60,503 nucleotides of DNA from contig NZ_VTHJ01000026.1 in the NCBI RefSeq assembly GCF_008386495.1, positions 1 to 60,503 of the forward strand, read 5' to 3'. Shown here in pieces: positions 51,935-60,503 of this stretch. The DNA comes from Streptomyces tailanensis. GTDB lineage: Bacteria > Actinomycetota > Actinomycetes > Streptomycetales > Streptomycetaceae. How positions within the stretch are numbered: the stretch's first letter is position 1; the number at the start of each line of letters is the position of its first letter. The position numbers and the translations under genes are program-made. The notes beneath the pieces were generated by a model. It worked only from the letters and a program-made list of their open reading frames with translations. It was not told where the DNA came from and made no database searches.

Positions 51935-52339
51935 CTACGCGTTCGTGACGGTCACGCGCTTCATGGAGGCGATCAGGGCGGTCACGGCGGTGGTCGCGGC
52001 GAAGCTTCCGGCCGCGACCAGCACCACGCCGACCATGAAGAGGCCGGAGGCGTCGTCCGACCAGTCGTAGAAGGCGGCGGCGGTCAGGCCGGCGGTGATG
52101 CCGAGGACGGCGTCGGCGATGTGGTTTCGGGATGCCGCCCAGTACAGCGGGGCCAGCAGAGTGAGGACCAGACCGATCACCTGCCATGCCTCGTACGGGC
52201 CGGTCACCGAACCGTCGGGCTGTACGTCGTACCGCTGGTCCCAGCCCAGCCAGGCGGCCCATGCCGCTGATGCCATCACGGTCAGCGGGAGGGCCGTGAG
52301 GGGGTGGGGAACGAGGTTCAAGCGGTGTTGTCGTCGCAT
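51935..52339 (-). CDS. Four-helix integral membrane protein
   Basis: 134 residues starting MRRQHRLNLVPHPLTALPLT. Hydrophobic stretches lie at about 14-32, 52-72, 75-95 and 98-120 (ASGLFMVGVVLVAAGSFAAT). No cysteine or catalytic motif. It converges with the VOC gene and its stop is 21 bp from it. Family not recognised. Confidence 0.65.
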   Translation of the reverse strand: MRRQHRLNLVPHPLTALPLTVMASAAWAAWLGWDQRYDVQPDGSVTGPYEAWQVIGLVLTLLAPLYWAASRNHIADAVLGITAGLTAAAFYDWSDDASGLFMVGVVLVAAGSFAATTAVTALIASMKRVTVTNA

Positions 52340-52444
52340 GGCCCAAGGGTTCCGGCTCGCCGAGCAGGCGACCAGAGGTCAGGTACTCACCTCCGCTTGA
52401 GTACTTCAGCCGCTGGTCAGAGGTGTTGTCAGTGGGGGCCTCTA

Positions 52445-53341
52445 ATGTCGTGGGGGATGGCACACGCGTGGAGATGTACGGGGCTGCGGTGGGGTGGGGG
52501 CGGGCCGTTGCTCGGGTGGGAAGGTGGGCGGAGGAGTCCGCTGCCTCGGGGGAAGGTGGTTGCTTTTGGGGTGGTGAGTGAGGGGCGGCGGACCTGTGTG
52601 GGGGCGCGGGGGAACGCGTGTCCGGTGCGGGCCGGGGTGCCGGGGCGGAGTACGGGGTCTCGGTGCGACGAGTGTGCGCGGCTTGACCGGGCGCATTCCG
52701 TCGCCGCCGACACCATCGCCGATGATCCGCGGCCGTACCACGTGTACCTCGCGTGGTTCGGGTCCGGGATGGTGAAGGTCGGGATCACGGCCGTCGAGCG
52801 GGGGTCGGCTCGGCTGCTGGAGCAGGGGGCGGTCTGCTTCGGGTGGCTGGGGCGGGGGCCGCTCATGGCCGCGCGGCGGACGGAGGAGGTGGTGCGGGCC
52901 GCGCTCAAGGTGCCGGATCGGATTCCGTACGCCGAGAAGAGGGTGGTACGGGCGGCCCTGCCCGAGGCCATCGGCGAACGGGCGGCCGAGTTGGCGGCGC
53001 TGCACGGGCGGGCGCTCGGGGTCTACGGGTGGCCGGAGGCGTTGGAACCGGTGCCGTTCCAAGTGGTCGATCACTTCGGGGTGTTCGGGCTAGATGGGCT
53101 GCCGGCTGCGGAGGGGGTGGTGAGTGAGCTGGTCGCGGGTGGGGTCGTGGGCGGTGAGGTACTCGCCGTCGCCGGACCTGATCTGCATCTGGCCACGGGG
53201 CGCGGGGTCGTCGTACTCGATACGCGGCTGATGACCGGGTGGGAGCTGACCGCTCCGGCCGGTGAGGGTGCGCGAGACGTACTCACCGTGCCGGTACGGG
53301 AGTTGAAGAGCAGAGGGGGTGTGCAGGACGGGCTGTTCTGA
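52445..53341 (+). CDS. DUF2797-like protein with GIY-YIG-type core
   Basis: 298 residues if started at ATG 52445; an ATG four codons on is possible. An N-terminal zinc-like cysteine cluster (RTCVG, NACPVR, SRCDECARL, residues about 50-78) precedes HVYLAWFGSGMVKVGITAVE, where VYLAxFG and VKVGIT resemble the two strands of GIY-YIG nuclease folds. The rest is an alpha/beta domain ending in VRELKSRGGVQDGLF. DUF2797 proteins are uncharacterised; nucleic-acid binding or cleavage is a guess from the fold. Confidence 0.72.
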   Translation: MSWGMAHAWRCTGLRWGGGGPLLGWEGGRRSPLPRGKVVAFGVVSEGRRTCVGARGNACPVRAGVPGRSTGSRCDECARLDRAHSVAADTIADDPRPYHVYLAWFGSGMVKVGITAVERGSARLLEQGAVCFGWLGRGPLMAARRTEEVVRAALKVPDRIPYAEKRVVRAALPEAIGERAAELAALHGRALGVYGWPEALEPVPFQVVDHFGVFGLDGLPAAEGVVSELVAGGVVGGEVLAVAGPDLHLATGRGVVVLDTRLMTGWELTAPAGEGARDVLTVPVRELKSRGGVQDGLF

Positions 53342-53467
53342 GGGGTTCCTGCACCGCAGGTAGCCGTGGGTGGTCGTGGGTGGTCGTGGGTAAAGACTTC
53401 GATCCCTTTGGGTTCCCGTTCGGAAAGGTGGTGGACGTCGGGTGGCGTGCGGCTCGACAGTGGTGAC

Positions 53468-53827
53468 ATGAGCGATCAGCGGATTGCACCTGTTCCTGCC
53501 CATGAACCTCCCTACTACGCCGTGGTGTTCACCTCCGTGAAGACCGCGGATCAGAGCGGGTACGGTGAGACCGCCCAGCGGATGGAGGAGTTGGTGAAGG
53601 AGGTGCCGGGGTTCCTCGGGATGGACCATGCGCAGACGCCCGGGGGGCTTTCCATCACCGTGGGGTACTTCCGGGACGCCGACGCCATCGAGCGGTGGCG
53701 GAGCGATGTGGAGCACCGGGCGGCGCAGAAGCGGGGGCGGGCCGAGTGGTACGAGAGCTACAGCCTGCACGTCGCCAAGGTCGAGCGGGGCCACAGCTTC
53801 GTGAGGGGAGAGGGCACCGCTTTGTGA
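53468..53827 (+). CDS. Antibiotic-biosynthesis-monooxygenase (ABM) domain protein
   Basis: 119 residues from ATG 53468 (MSDQRIAPVPAHEPPYYAVV). The dimeric alpha/beta-barrel pattern includes EELVKEVPGFLGMDHAQTPG, GGLSITVGYFRDADAIERWR and EHRAAQKRGRAEWYESYSLH. ABM proteins include cofactor-free monooxygenases and haem-degrading enzymes; many are uncharacterised. Single gene. Confidence 0.82.
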   Translation: MSDQRIAPVPAHEPPYYAVVFTSVKTADQSGYGETAQRMEELVKEVPGFLGMDHAQTPGGLSITVGYFRDADAIERWRSDVEHRAAQKRGRAEWYESYSLHVAKVERGHSFVRGEGTAL

Positions 53828-54087
53828 GAGGGGAGGGCGGAGCATGACGGGGCTTGCGTAAAGGTGGGGTCAGGGCGGCGGTGTGCGGGGCGCCTGGGCG
53901 GATCATGAAACTGTGTGTTGCTGGTGAGCGGGCCTGGGGAATGCCGTGGGGTGGGTTGGGAAAGGCCTGGTCAGCGGGGGGTGTGTCCGGGAAGTCGGGG
54001 ATCTTCCCAGGGGTTGGCTGAGAGGAGTCTGTGCGTTTCTCAGAAAAATCACAGGTTCCGAAAAGAGTGCTCTCAGGGGGCCCCGAC

Positions 54088-54840
54088 ATGGTGTCCGGCA
54101 TGACCACGACCTCGCCCCAGGGGCGCACCGAACTGCTGAGGCCGGACGGGAGCCCCGTCCGAGTGCTTGTGGTGGACGACGAGCTGTCGATCACCGAACT
54201 GCTGTCCATGGCCCTTCGCTATGAGGGCTGGCAGATCCGGAGTGCGGGGGATGGCACGGGTGCCATCCAGACCGCACGGGACTTCCGGCCCGACGCCGTC
54301 GTCCTGGACATGATGCTCCCGGACATGGACGGGCTGACCGTCCTCGGGCGGCTGCGGCGTGAGCTGCCGGAAGTGCCGGTGCTGTTCCTGACCGCGAAGG
54401 ACGCGGTCGAGGACCGGATCGCCGGGCTCACCGCCGGCGGCGACGACTACGTCACCAAGCCGTTCAGCCTCGAAGAGGTCGTGGCCCGGCTACGCGGACT
54501 CATCCGCCGCTCCGGTGCCGCCGACCGGCGGTCCGACTCCGTGCTCGTCGTCGGCGACCTCATGCTCGACGAGGACAGCCACGAGGTCTCGCGCGGCGGG
54601 GACAACATCCACCTCACCGCCACCGAGTTCGAACTGCTGCGCTTCCTGATGCGGAACCCGCGGCGGGTGCTCAGCAAGGCGCAGATCCTCGACCGTGTGT
54701 GGTCGTACGACTTCGGTGGCCAGGCGAATGTCGTAGAGCTCTACATCTCGTATCTGCGGCGGAAGATCGACGCCGGGCGTGAGCCGATGATCCACACCCG
54801 GCGCGGGGCCGGCTACCTGATCAAGCCCGCCGCGTCATGA
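54088..54840 (+). CDS. OmpR/PhoB-family response regulator
   Basis: 250 residues from ATG 54088 (GGGGG upstream); ATG 54100 is possible. The receiver domain (about 18-135) has VDDE, the phospho-acceptor in AVVLDMMLPDMDG, LFLTAKD and TKPFSLEEV. The winged-helix effector (about 150-248) has LTATEFELLRFLMRNPRRVL and RGAGYLIKPA. It overlaps the histidine kinase gene by four bases, so the two form a cognate system probably controlling the downstream glycosyltransferase genes. Confidence 0.92.
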   Translation: MVSGMTTTSPQGRTELLRPDGSPVRVLVVDDELSITELLSMALRYEGWQIRSAGDGTGAIQTARDFRPDAVVLDMMLPDMDGLTVLGRLRRELPEVPVLFLTAKDAVEDRIAGLTAGGDDYVTKPFSLEEVVARLRGLIRRSGAADRRSDSVLVVGDLMLDEDSHEVSRGGDNIHLTATEFELLRFLMRNPRRVLSKAQILDRVWSYDFGGQANVVELYISYLRRKIDAGREPMIHTRRGAGYLIKPAAS

Positions 54841-56570
54841 GCGGGCGACGACGGACGCGTACGCAGCGGCAGCCGAAGCTGAGGCGAGGACGACAGCAGC
54901 CGCGCACCCTGCGTACGCGGCTTGTCGTCTCCGCGGTGGCGTTGATCGCGGTGGTGTGCGCCGTGATCGGGACGGTGACGACGGTCGCGCTGCGCTCGCA
55001 TCTGTACGAGCAGCTCGACGACTCGGTCAGCGAGGTGCTGGGTCGTGCCGCGGGCAAGGGGCCCGAGGACGCGCCTCCGCAGAACTCGCAGGCCCAGCAG
55101 CCCGAGGGCGCGGTCGACCCCAGCAAGAAGGCGCCCGGTCCGCCGGATCTCGAGGAGTTCGTCACCCGGGGGCCGCAGCAGATGATCGGCACCATCGCGG
55201 CGAAGGTCGAGAACGGCACCGTCGCCGAGGGCATGTACGGCAAGGGCACCAAGAACGACGACGGGGTCACGAACGTCACCGCGTACGCGCTGAACAAGAC
55301 GCAGCTCGACGAGCTGAACGACGTCGCCAAGGACGGCAACGCCCACACCGTCACCATCACGGGCCTCGGCGAGTACCGCGTGGAGTACCGCAGCGGTGAC
55401 AACGGCGCCTACTACGTGGCCCTGCCGACCACCGACGTCAGCAACACCCTCAACACCCTCATCGTCGTAGAGCTGAGCGTCACCGGCGCCGGTCTCATCG
55501 CCGCCGGTATCGCCGGCTCCGTGCTCGTCGGCGTGGCCCTGCGGCCGCTCCGGAAGGTGGCGTCCACGGCGACCCGGGTCTCCGAGCTGCCGTTGCACAC
55601 CGGTGAGGTGACGCTCAACGAGCGTGTGCCCGCGGCCGAGACCGATCCGCACACCGAGGTCGGGCAGGTCGGGGCGGCGCTCAACCGGATGCTCGACCAC
55701 ATCCACAGCGCCCTGCACTCGCGGCAGGAGAGCGAGACGCGCGTACGGCAGTTCGTGGCGGACGCCAGTCATGAGCTGAGGACGCCCCTCGCGTCGATTC
55801 GCGGTTACGCCGAGCTGACCAGACGAGGGCGGGAGGAGATCGGGCCCGACACCCGGCATGCGCTCGGGCGGATCGAGTCCGAGTCCGGTCGTATGACCCT
55901 CCTCGTCGAGGATCTGCTGCTGCTCGCGCGGCTGGACGCGGGACGTCCGCTCCAGTTCGAGCAGACCGACCTCATCCCGCTCGTCGTGGACACCGTCAGC
56001 GACGCGCGCGCCGCCGGGCGGCAGCACAACTGGCGCCTGGACCTGCCGGACCACCCCGCGCTCGTGTCGGCCGACGCCGCGCGGCTGCAGCAGGTGCTGG
56101 TCAATCTGCTGGCGAACGCGCGTACGCACACGCCACCGGGTACAACCGTGACCGCGCGCGTGCAGCGGCGCGGGCCGTGGATGTGCGTCGATGTCGAGGA
56201 CAACGGGCAGGGCATCCCGGAGGAGCTGCTGCCGCATGTGTTCGAGCGGTTCGCGCGTGGGGACTCCTCGCGGTCCCGGGCGTCCGGCTCGACCGGTCTC
56301 GGCCTCGCCATCGTGCAGGCCGTGGCCGACGCGCACGGCGGTGCCGTGACCGTCGACAGCGTGCCCGGCAGGACCGTGTTCACCGTGCATCTGCCCGCCC
56401 TCGGCGGGAGCATGCCGCTGCTCGACGACGCCGCGAACTGGCAGCTCGGCGACGTGCACTACGACGGCGACGGCGACGGCGACGGCGACCTCGACATGAC
56501 CGACGTAACCGACGCAACAAACTGGCAACCGGACTCACAGGCACAGCACAGTGTCAGCACACGGGCATAA
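54837..56570 (+). CDS. Sensor histidine kinase
   Basis: 577 residues, coupled by ATGA to the response regulator. Membrane helices at about 30-50 (VVSAVALIAVVCAVIGTVTT) and 205-230 flank an extracellular sensor of about 150 residues, which is rich in Lys/Asn/Thr. HAMP is followed by the H-box DASHELRTPLASIRGYAELT (His about 310) and an ATPase domain with VLVNLLANARTHTPPG (N-box), VEDNGQGIP and TGLGLAIVQAVADAHGG. The C-terminal tail holds an Asp-Gly repeat (DGDGDGDGDL). Location: cytoplasmic membrane. Confidence 0.92.
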   Translation: MSGRRRTRTQRQPKLRRGRQQPRTLRTRLVVSAVALIAVVCAVIGTVTTVALRSHLYEQLDDSVSEVLGRAAGKGPEDAPPQNSQAQQPEGAVDPSKKAPGPPDLEEFVTRGPQQMIGTIAAKVENGTVAEGMYGKGTKNDDGVTNVTAYALNKTQLDELNDVAKDGNAHTVTITGLGEYRVEYRSGDNGAYYVALPTTDVSNTLNTLIVVELSVTGAGLIAAGIAGSVLVGVALRPLRKVASTATRVSELPLHTGEVTLNERVPAAETDPHTEVGQVGAALNRMLDHIHSALHSRQESETRVRQFVADASHELRTPLASIRGYAELTRRGREEIGPDTRHALGRIESESGRMTLLVEDLLLLARLDAGRPLQFEQTDLIPLVVDTVSDARAAGRQHNWRLDLPDHPALVSADAARLQQVLVNLLANARTHTPPGTTVTARVQRRGPWMCVDVEDNGQGIPEELLPHVFERFARGDSSRSRASGSTGLGLAIVQAVADAHGGAVTVDSVPGRTVFTVHLPALGGSMPLLDDAANWQLGDVHYDGDGDGDGDLDMTDVTDATNWQPDSQAQHSVSTRA

Positions 56571-56596
56571 CAGAGCCGCTCGCAAATGTAGTTGTC

Positions 56597-58180
56597 ATGC
56601 GAACCGACTCTTCTCCCGGCACCCTGCCGGCGCGGGAGCACCTCCCGGCCGGAAACGCCGGTACGCCTGTCCTGGACGTAGTGATCCCCGTCTACAACGA
56701 GGAGAAGGACCTCCAGCCGTGCGTCCTCAGACTGCACGAGCACCTCGCGCGCACGTTCCCGTATGCGTTCCGCATCACGATCGCGGACAACGCGTCCACG
56801 GACACCACCCCTCAGGTGGCGCAGCGGCTGGAGGCGGAGCTCCCCGAGGTCAGGTCCTTCCGGCTCGATCAGAAGGGGCGCGGGCGGGCCCTGCGGACCG
56901 TGTGGTCCGCGTCCGACGCGCCGGTCCTCGCCTACATGGACGTGGACCTGTCCACCGACCTGAACGCCCTGCTGCCGCTGGTGGCCCCGCTGATCTCCGG
57001 TCACTCGGACCTCGCGATCGGCTCCCGGCTCGCCCGCTCCTCCCGGGTGGTGCGCGGCCCGAAGCGGGAGTTCATCAGCCGCGCGTACAACCTGATCCTG
57101 CGCGGCTCGCTCCAGGCCCGCTTCTCGGACGCGCAGTGCGGGTTCAAGGCGATACGCCGGGACGTGGCCCAGGTGCTGCTGCCGCTCGTCGAGGACACCG
57201 GCTGGTTCTTCGACACCGAGATGCTGGTGCTGGCCGAGCGGGCCGGGCTGCGGATCCACGAGGTGCCGGTCGACTGGGTCGACGACCCGGACTCGACCGT
57301 CCACATCGTGAAGACGGCGACCGACGACCTCAAGGGTGTGTGGCGGGTCGGGAAGGCCCTCGCCACCGGATCGATCTCGCTCGACCGACTCGCACGGCCG
57401 TTCGGGGATGATCCGAGGGACAGGGAGATCCAGGACGTACCGCGCGGGCTCGCCCGTCAGCTCCTCGGGTTCTGTGTCGTCGGCGGCCTCTCCACCCTCT
57501 TCTACCTGCTCCTCTACAGCGGCTTCCGTACCTTCTCGGGGTCGCAGATCGCCAACGCGCTCGCCCTGCTGGTCTCGGCGATCGCCAACACGGCGGCCAA
57601 CCGGCGCCTGACCTTCGGCGTCCGCGGCCGGAGCGACGTCGTCAAGCACCAGGCACAGGGCCTGGTCGTGTTCGGTATCGGCCTCGCCCTCACCAGCGGC
57701 TCGCTGGCCGCCCTGAACGCGGCGACCTCCGACCCCGCCCACTCCACGGAACTGGCGGTCCTCATCGCCGCCAACCTCGCGGCGACGGTGCTGCGGTTCC
57801 TGCTCTTCCGGGCGTGGGTGTTCCCGGACCGGCGCGACGGTGCCTCCTCCGCCTCCTCCGCGGTCTCGACGGTCGTCGCCTCGCACCACCCGGCCCCGCA
57901 CGACCCGGCCTCGCCCACCTACGCGACGTCGACGGCGACGGCGACGGCGGTGCGTCCGGGCCGGCCCCGCCCCCACGGCCACCAGGACCGTTTCCAGCCG
58001 GCGGCCCAGCGGCCGGCGGCGACACAGAACCACACCGCCGAGTACGCGACGGCGCCCCGATCTCCGTACACGACAACCCAGTTCCGCGCCGGTGACGCCG
58101 CGGACCGCACCTGGGGGGACGCGACCATGCAGATGCGGCCGGTGCGCCCGCACGATCAGGATTCGAGGAACGCACGATGA
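56597..58180 (+). CDS. Family 2 glycosyltransferase fused to a GtrA membrane domain
   Basis: 527 residues from ATG 56597. The GT2 domain (about 25-260) has VLDVVIPVYNEEKDL, the nucleotide/metal-binding region YMDVDLSTD and the acceptor region GFKAIRRDVAQVLLPLVEDT with WFFDTEMLVLAERAGLR; it resembles dolichyl/polyprenyl-phosphate sugar transferases. The GtrA-like part (about 285-410) has four membrane helices. The last 110 residues are low-complexity. It probably makes or flips a polyprenyl-phosphate sugar used by the next protein. Start follows the kinase gene by 26 bp. Confidence 0.88.
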   Translation: MRTDSSPGTLPAREHLPAGNAGTPVLDVVIPVYNEEKDLQPCVLRLHEHLARTFPYAFRITIADNASTDTTPQVAQRLEAELPEVRSFRLDQKGRGRALRTVWSASDAPVLAYMDVDLSTDLNALLPLVAPLISGHSDLAIGSRLARSSRVVRGPKREFISRAYNLILRGSLQARFSDAQCGFKAIRRDVAQVLLPLVEDTGWFFDTEMLVLAERAGLRIHEVPVDWVDDPDSTVHIVKTATDDLKGVWRVGKALATGSISLDRLARPFGDDPRDREIQDVPRGLARQLLGFCVVGGLSTLFYLLLYSGFRTFSGSQIANALALLVSAIANTAANRRLTFGVRGRSDVVKHQAQGLVVFGIGLALTSGSLAALNAATSDPAHSTELAVLIAANLAATVLRFLLFRAWVFPDRRDGASSASSAVSTVVASHHPAPHDPASPTYATSTATATAVRPGRPRPHGHQDRFQPAAQRPAATQNHTAEYATAPRSPYTTTQFRAGDAADRTWGDATMQMRPVRPHDQDSRNAR

Positions 58181-60456
58181 CCACGCAGTTCGAGACGACG
58201 ACACCGCAGGGGGGTGCGCGCCCCGCCGGCCCCGCCGGTCCCGATTGGGGGCCGCCCACGAGCAGAACGGCCGTGCAGGAGCCGGTGGTTCAGGAGATCC
58301 TCGACGGTCATGGCACCACCCCCGCCCCCGGCACCGGCTCGGGTGAGCCCAAGCAGCCCTTCGCTCAGCGACTGTGGCGGGGCCGCCCCGAGGACAACCG
58401 CTGGATCCGCCCCGGGTTCCTGCTCACGCTGCTGCTGATCGGCGGCCTCTACACCTGGAACCTCACGGCCTCCGGTTACGCCAACTCCTTCTACTCGGCG
58501 GCCGTGCAGGCGGGCAGCCAGTCCTGGAAGGCCTTCTTCTTCGGGTCGCTGGACTCGGCCAACGCCATCACCGTCGACAAGCCCCCGGCGTCGCTGTGGC
58601 CGATGGCGCTGTCGGTACGGCTGTTCGGCCTCAACTCCTTCGCGATCCTGTTCCCGCAGGTCCTGATGGCCGTCGCCACCGCCGGGGTGCTGTGGGCGGC
58701 CGTACGCCGTCGCTTCAACGCCACGGCCGGCTTCATCACCATGGCGGTGTTCGCGCTCACGCCCGTCGCCGCGCTGATGTTCCGCTTCAACAACCCGGAC
58801 GCGGCCCTCGCGCTCCTGATGGCCGCCGCGGTCTACTGCACGCTGCGGGCCATGGAGAAGGCCCAGACGAAGTGGCTGGTCTGGGCGGGTGTCGCCATCG
58901 GCCTCGCCTTCCTGGTCAAGACCCTCCAGGCCTTCCTGATCCTGCCGGTCCTCGCGATCGTGTACGTGGCCTTCGCGCCCGCCAGTTGGAAGAAGCGGGT
59001 CGGGCAGGTGCTGCTCGCCGGGCTCGCGATGGTCGTCTCCGGCGGCTGGTGGGTCGCGATCGTCGAGCTGTGGCCGGCGTCCTCCCGCCCGTACATCGGC
59101 GGCTCGCAGAACAACTCTTTCCTTGAACTGACCTTCGGCTACAACGGCCTCGGCCGCCTGAACGGCGAGGAGACCGGCAGCGTCGGCGGCGGCCAGGGAG
59201 GTGGTTGGGGCGAGACCGGCTGGGACCGGATGTTCAGCTCCTCCATCGGCGGCCAGATCTCCTGGCTGATCCCGGCCGCGCTGATTCTGCTGGGCGCAGC
59301 CATCTGGGCCACGCTCCCCCACTCTCGGCTTCGCTCGAGCGGGGGGACCTCCATGCTCAAGCGCACGGACACGACCCGCGCCGCGTTCCTCCTCTGGGGC
59401 GGCTGCCTGCTGATCACCATGGTGGTCTTCAGCTTCATGCAGGGCATCTTCCACGAGTACTACACCGTCGCCCTCGCCCCCTACATCGCGCCGCTGATCG
59501 GTATGGGCGCGGCGTTGCTCTGGCAGGAGCGCGGCAAGTTCTGGGCGACGATCACGATGGCGGCGGCCATGACGGCCACCGCGGTCTGGGGCTACGTCCT
59601 CCTCAACCGCTCTTCCGACTACCTGCCCTGGCTGAAGTGGGTCGTGCTGGTCGGCGGCTTGGTCGCCGCGCTCGGCCTGGTTTTCGTGGGCAAGCTCGGC
59701 CGGCAGCTGGCCATGGCGGTCGTGGGCCTCAGCGCCGTCACCGCGCTGGCCGGTCCGACCGCGTACACGCTCACCACGCTGAACGAGGGCCACACCGGCT
59801 CGATCGTCACGGCCGGTCCGTCCGTCCAGGGCGGCATGGGCGGCGGTCCCGGCGGCGGTGGCGGCGGTATGCCGGGCCAGAACCAGCGGGGCGGCCAGCA
59901 GGGCCAGCAGAACGGCCAGAACGGCAACGGTCAGATGGGCCAGCCCCCGACCGGCGGCTTCGGCGGCGGCCAGAACAACCAGCAGAACGGTAATGGCTCC
60001 ACCCAGAACCAGCAGCAGGGCAACGGCCAGACCCAGAACGGCGACGGCGGTCGCATGGGCGGCGGTGGCGGCGGCATGGGCGGTCTGCTCAACGGCGCGA
60101 CCGTCAGCGACGAGGCCAAGGAACTGCTCGAGAAGAACGCGAGTGACTACACCTGGGCCGCCGCCGCCATCGGCGCCCAGAACGCGGCGAGCTACCAGCT
60201 CTCCACCGGCGAACCGGTCATGGCCATCGGTGGCTTCAACGGCACCGACCCGTCCCCGACCCTCGCGGAGTTCAAGAAGTATGTGGAGGACGGCAAGATC
60301 CACTACTTCATCTCCAGCGGCTCCGGCGGCGGCATGGGCGGCAGCAGCGACGGCACCTCCTCGCAGATCAGCTCCTGGGTACAGGAGAACTTCGAGACGG
60401 TGACGGTCGACGGCGCCACCTTCTACGACCTGACGCAGCCGAAGAGCGACAGCTGA
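58177..60456 (+). CDS. Family 39 (ArnT/PMT-like) membrane glycosyltransferase
   Basis: 759 residues, ATGA overlap with the GT2/GtrA gene. An N-terminal basic/Pro tail is followed by about 12 membrane segments from residue 80, with NAITVDKPPASLWPMALSVR (the D-K-P-P pattern of lipid-linked sugar transferases) near the first extracytoplasmic loop and FLVKTLQAFLILPVLAIVYV. A 90-residue Gly/Gln/Asn-rich insertion (about 545-640) separates a C-terminal domain containing MAIGGFNGTDPSPTLAEFKK. The in-frame repeat at 59314-59353 encodes LPHSRLRSSGGTSM. It probably transfers a sugar from a polyprenyl donor to an envelope acceptor. Confidence 0.88.
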   Translation: MTTQFETTTPQGGARPAGPAGPDWGPPTSRTAVQEPVVQEILDGHGTTPAPGTGSGEPKQPFAQRLWRGRPEDNRWIRPGFLLTLLLIGGLYTWNLTASGYANSFYSAAVQAGSQSWKAFFFGSLDSANAITVDKPPASLWPMALSVRLFGLNSFAILFPQVLMAVATAGVLWAAVRRRFNATAGFITMAVFALTPVAALMFRFNNPDAALALLMAAAVYCTLRAMEKAQTKWLVWAGVAIGLAFLVKTLQAFLILPVLAIVYVAFAPASWKKRVGQVLLAGLAMVVSGGWWVAIVELWPASSRPYIGGSQNNSFLELTFGYNGLGRLNGEETGSVGGGQGGGWGETGWDRMFSSSIGGQISWLIPAALILLGAAIWATLPHSRLRSSGGTSMLKRTDTTRAAFLLWGGCLLITMVVFSFMQGIFHEYYTVALAPYIAPLIGMGAALLWQERGKFWATITMAAAMTATAVWGYVLLNRSSDYLPWLKWVVLVGGLVAALGLVFVGKLGRQLAMAVVGLSAVTALAGPTAYTLTTLNEGHTGSIVTAGPSVQGGMGGGPGGGGGGMPGQNQRGGQQGQQNGQNGNGQMGQPPTGGFGGGQNNQQNGNGSTQNQQQGNGQTQNGDGGRMGGGGGGMGGLLNGATVSDEAKELLEKNASDYTWAAAAIGAQNAASYQLSTGEPVMAIGGFNGTDPSPTLAEFKKYVEDGKIHYFISSGSGGGMGGSSDGTSSQISSWVQENFETVTVDGATFYDLTQPKSDS
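59314..59353. repeat. In-frame intragenic palindromic repeat, copy 2
   Basis: Same core CTCGGCTTCGCTCGA and flanks as 7433-7473, 52 kb away and in an unrelated gene. Both are in frame. Confidence 0.7.
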
Positions 60457-60503
60457 CCGTCCGGTCCGGCGAAAGCCCCTAAAGCAGGGCGGTGGGCCGG
60501 GGG

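Noticed and set aside
58156..60303. Long minus-strand open frame opposite the GT39 gene
   Set aside because: Low-complexity translation, no start signal; the opposite strand encodes a clear membrane glycosyltransferase.

Overview
The window is chromosomal DNA from a Streptomyces-type actinomycete. The evidence is very high GC with strong third-position bias, GTG/TTG starts, AGGAGG ribosome sites, ATGA/GTGA translational coupling, and families typical of the genus (SSI-type protease inhibitor, SpoIIE/HATPase pairs, KorSA/TraB-type conjugation genes). A perfect parS sequence at 42976-42991 suggests the segment lies within the oriC-proximal parS region.

Layout. 1-18205 is mostly housekeeping or regulatory chromosome: a UTRA-only protein coupled to a full GntR regulator, a secreted intradiol dioxygenase, a CitG-like enzyme, aminopeptidase P, a GAF-SpoIIE phosphatase with altered metal motif, a PrimPol-like protein lacking its acidic motif, a SEC-C protein, an anti-sigma-type ATPase, a glycerophosphodiesterase, an HtrA protease and two small paralogues. 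18206-32058 is an integrated actinomycete integrative and conjugative element (AICE) in the 3' end of tRNA-Ser(UGA), bounded by 57-bp identical att repeats. It carries int, xis, an iteron-rich region, a DUF3631/PrimPol replication module, an FtsK/TraB-type translocase, membrane spread genes, a PycTM-like protein, a PAPS-reductase-like PP-loop protein, a GntR/KorSA-type regulator with three palindromic operators, a YdcF-like gene and a cargo gene with an HEPN-like RNYSQH motif. 32059-34816 looks like the relic of a second element: a third 43-bp att copy is cut exactly at the end of an IS481-type insertion sequence.

34817-60503 is chromosome again: a frameshifted DUF1330 gene, a very short Rv0909-type antitoxin-like gene, a second PrimPol gene, a chsH2-chsH1-ltp2-like operon for removal of a steroid-type side chain behind a TetR-like operator, an ECF sigma factor, an acyl-CoA ligase, parS, a giant hybrid kinase-like protein lacking the phospho-acceptor His, an SSI-type inhibitor, tRNA-Ser(GCU), tRNA-Arg(ACG), a LysR/VOC pair, and an RR-HK-GT2/GtrA-GT39 cluster at the right edge.

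The AICE works as a unit. Minus-strand genes from 28600 down to 18435 form a long transfer-replication-excision block with many 4-bp overlaps. It is preceded by a leader containing a sequence I recognise as the rRNA-operon leader/antitermination type, and its probable promoter is overlapped by operators matching the divergent GntR gene. The most interesting candidates for undescribed biology are the HEPN-like cargo gene, the cyclase-less PycTM-like protein, the PP-loop protein, the borrowed rRNA-type leader, and the tandem att/IS scar.
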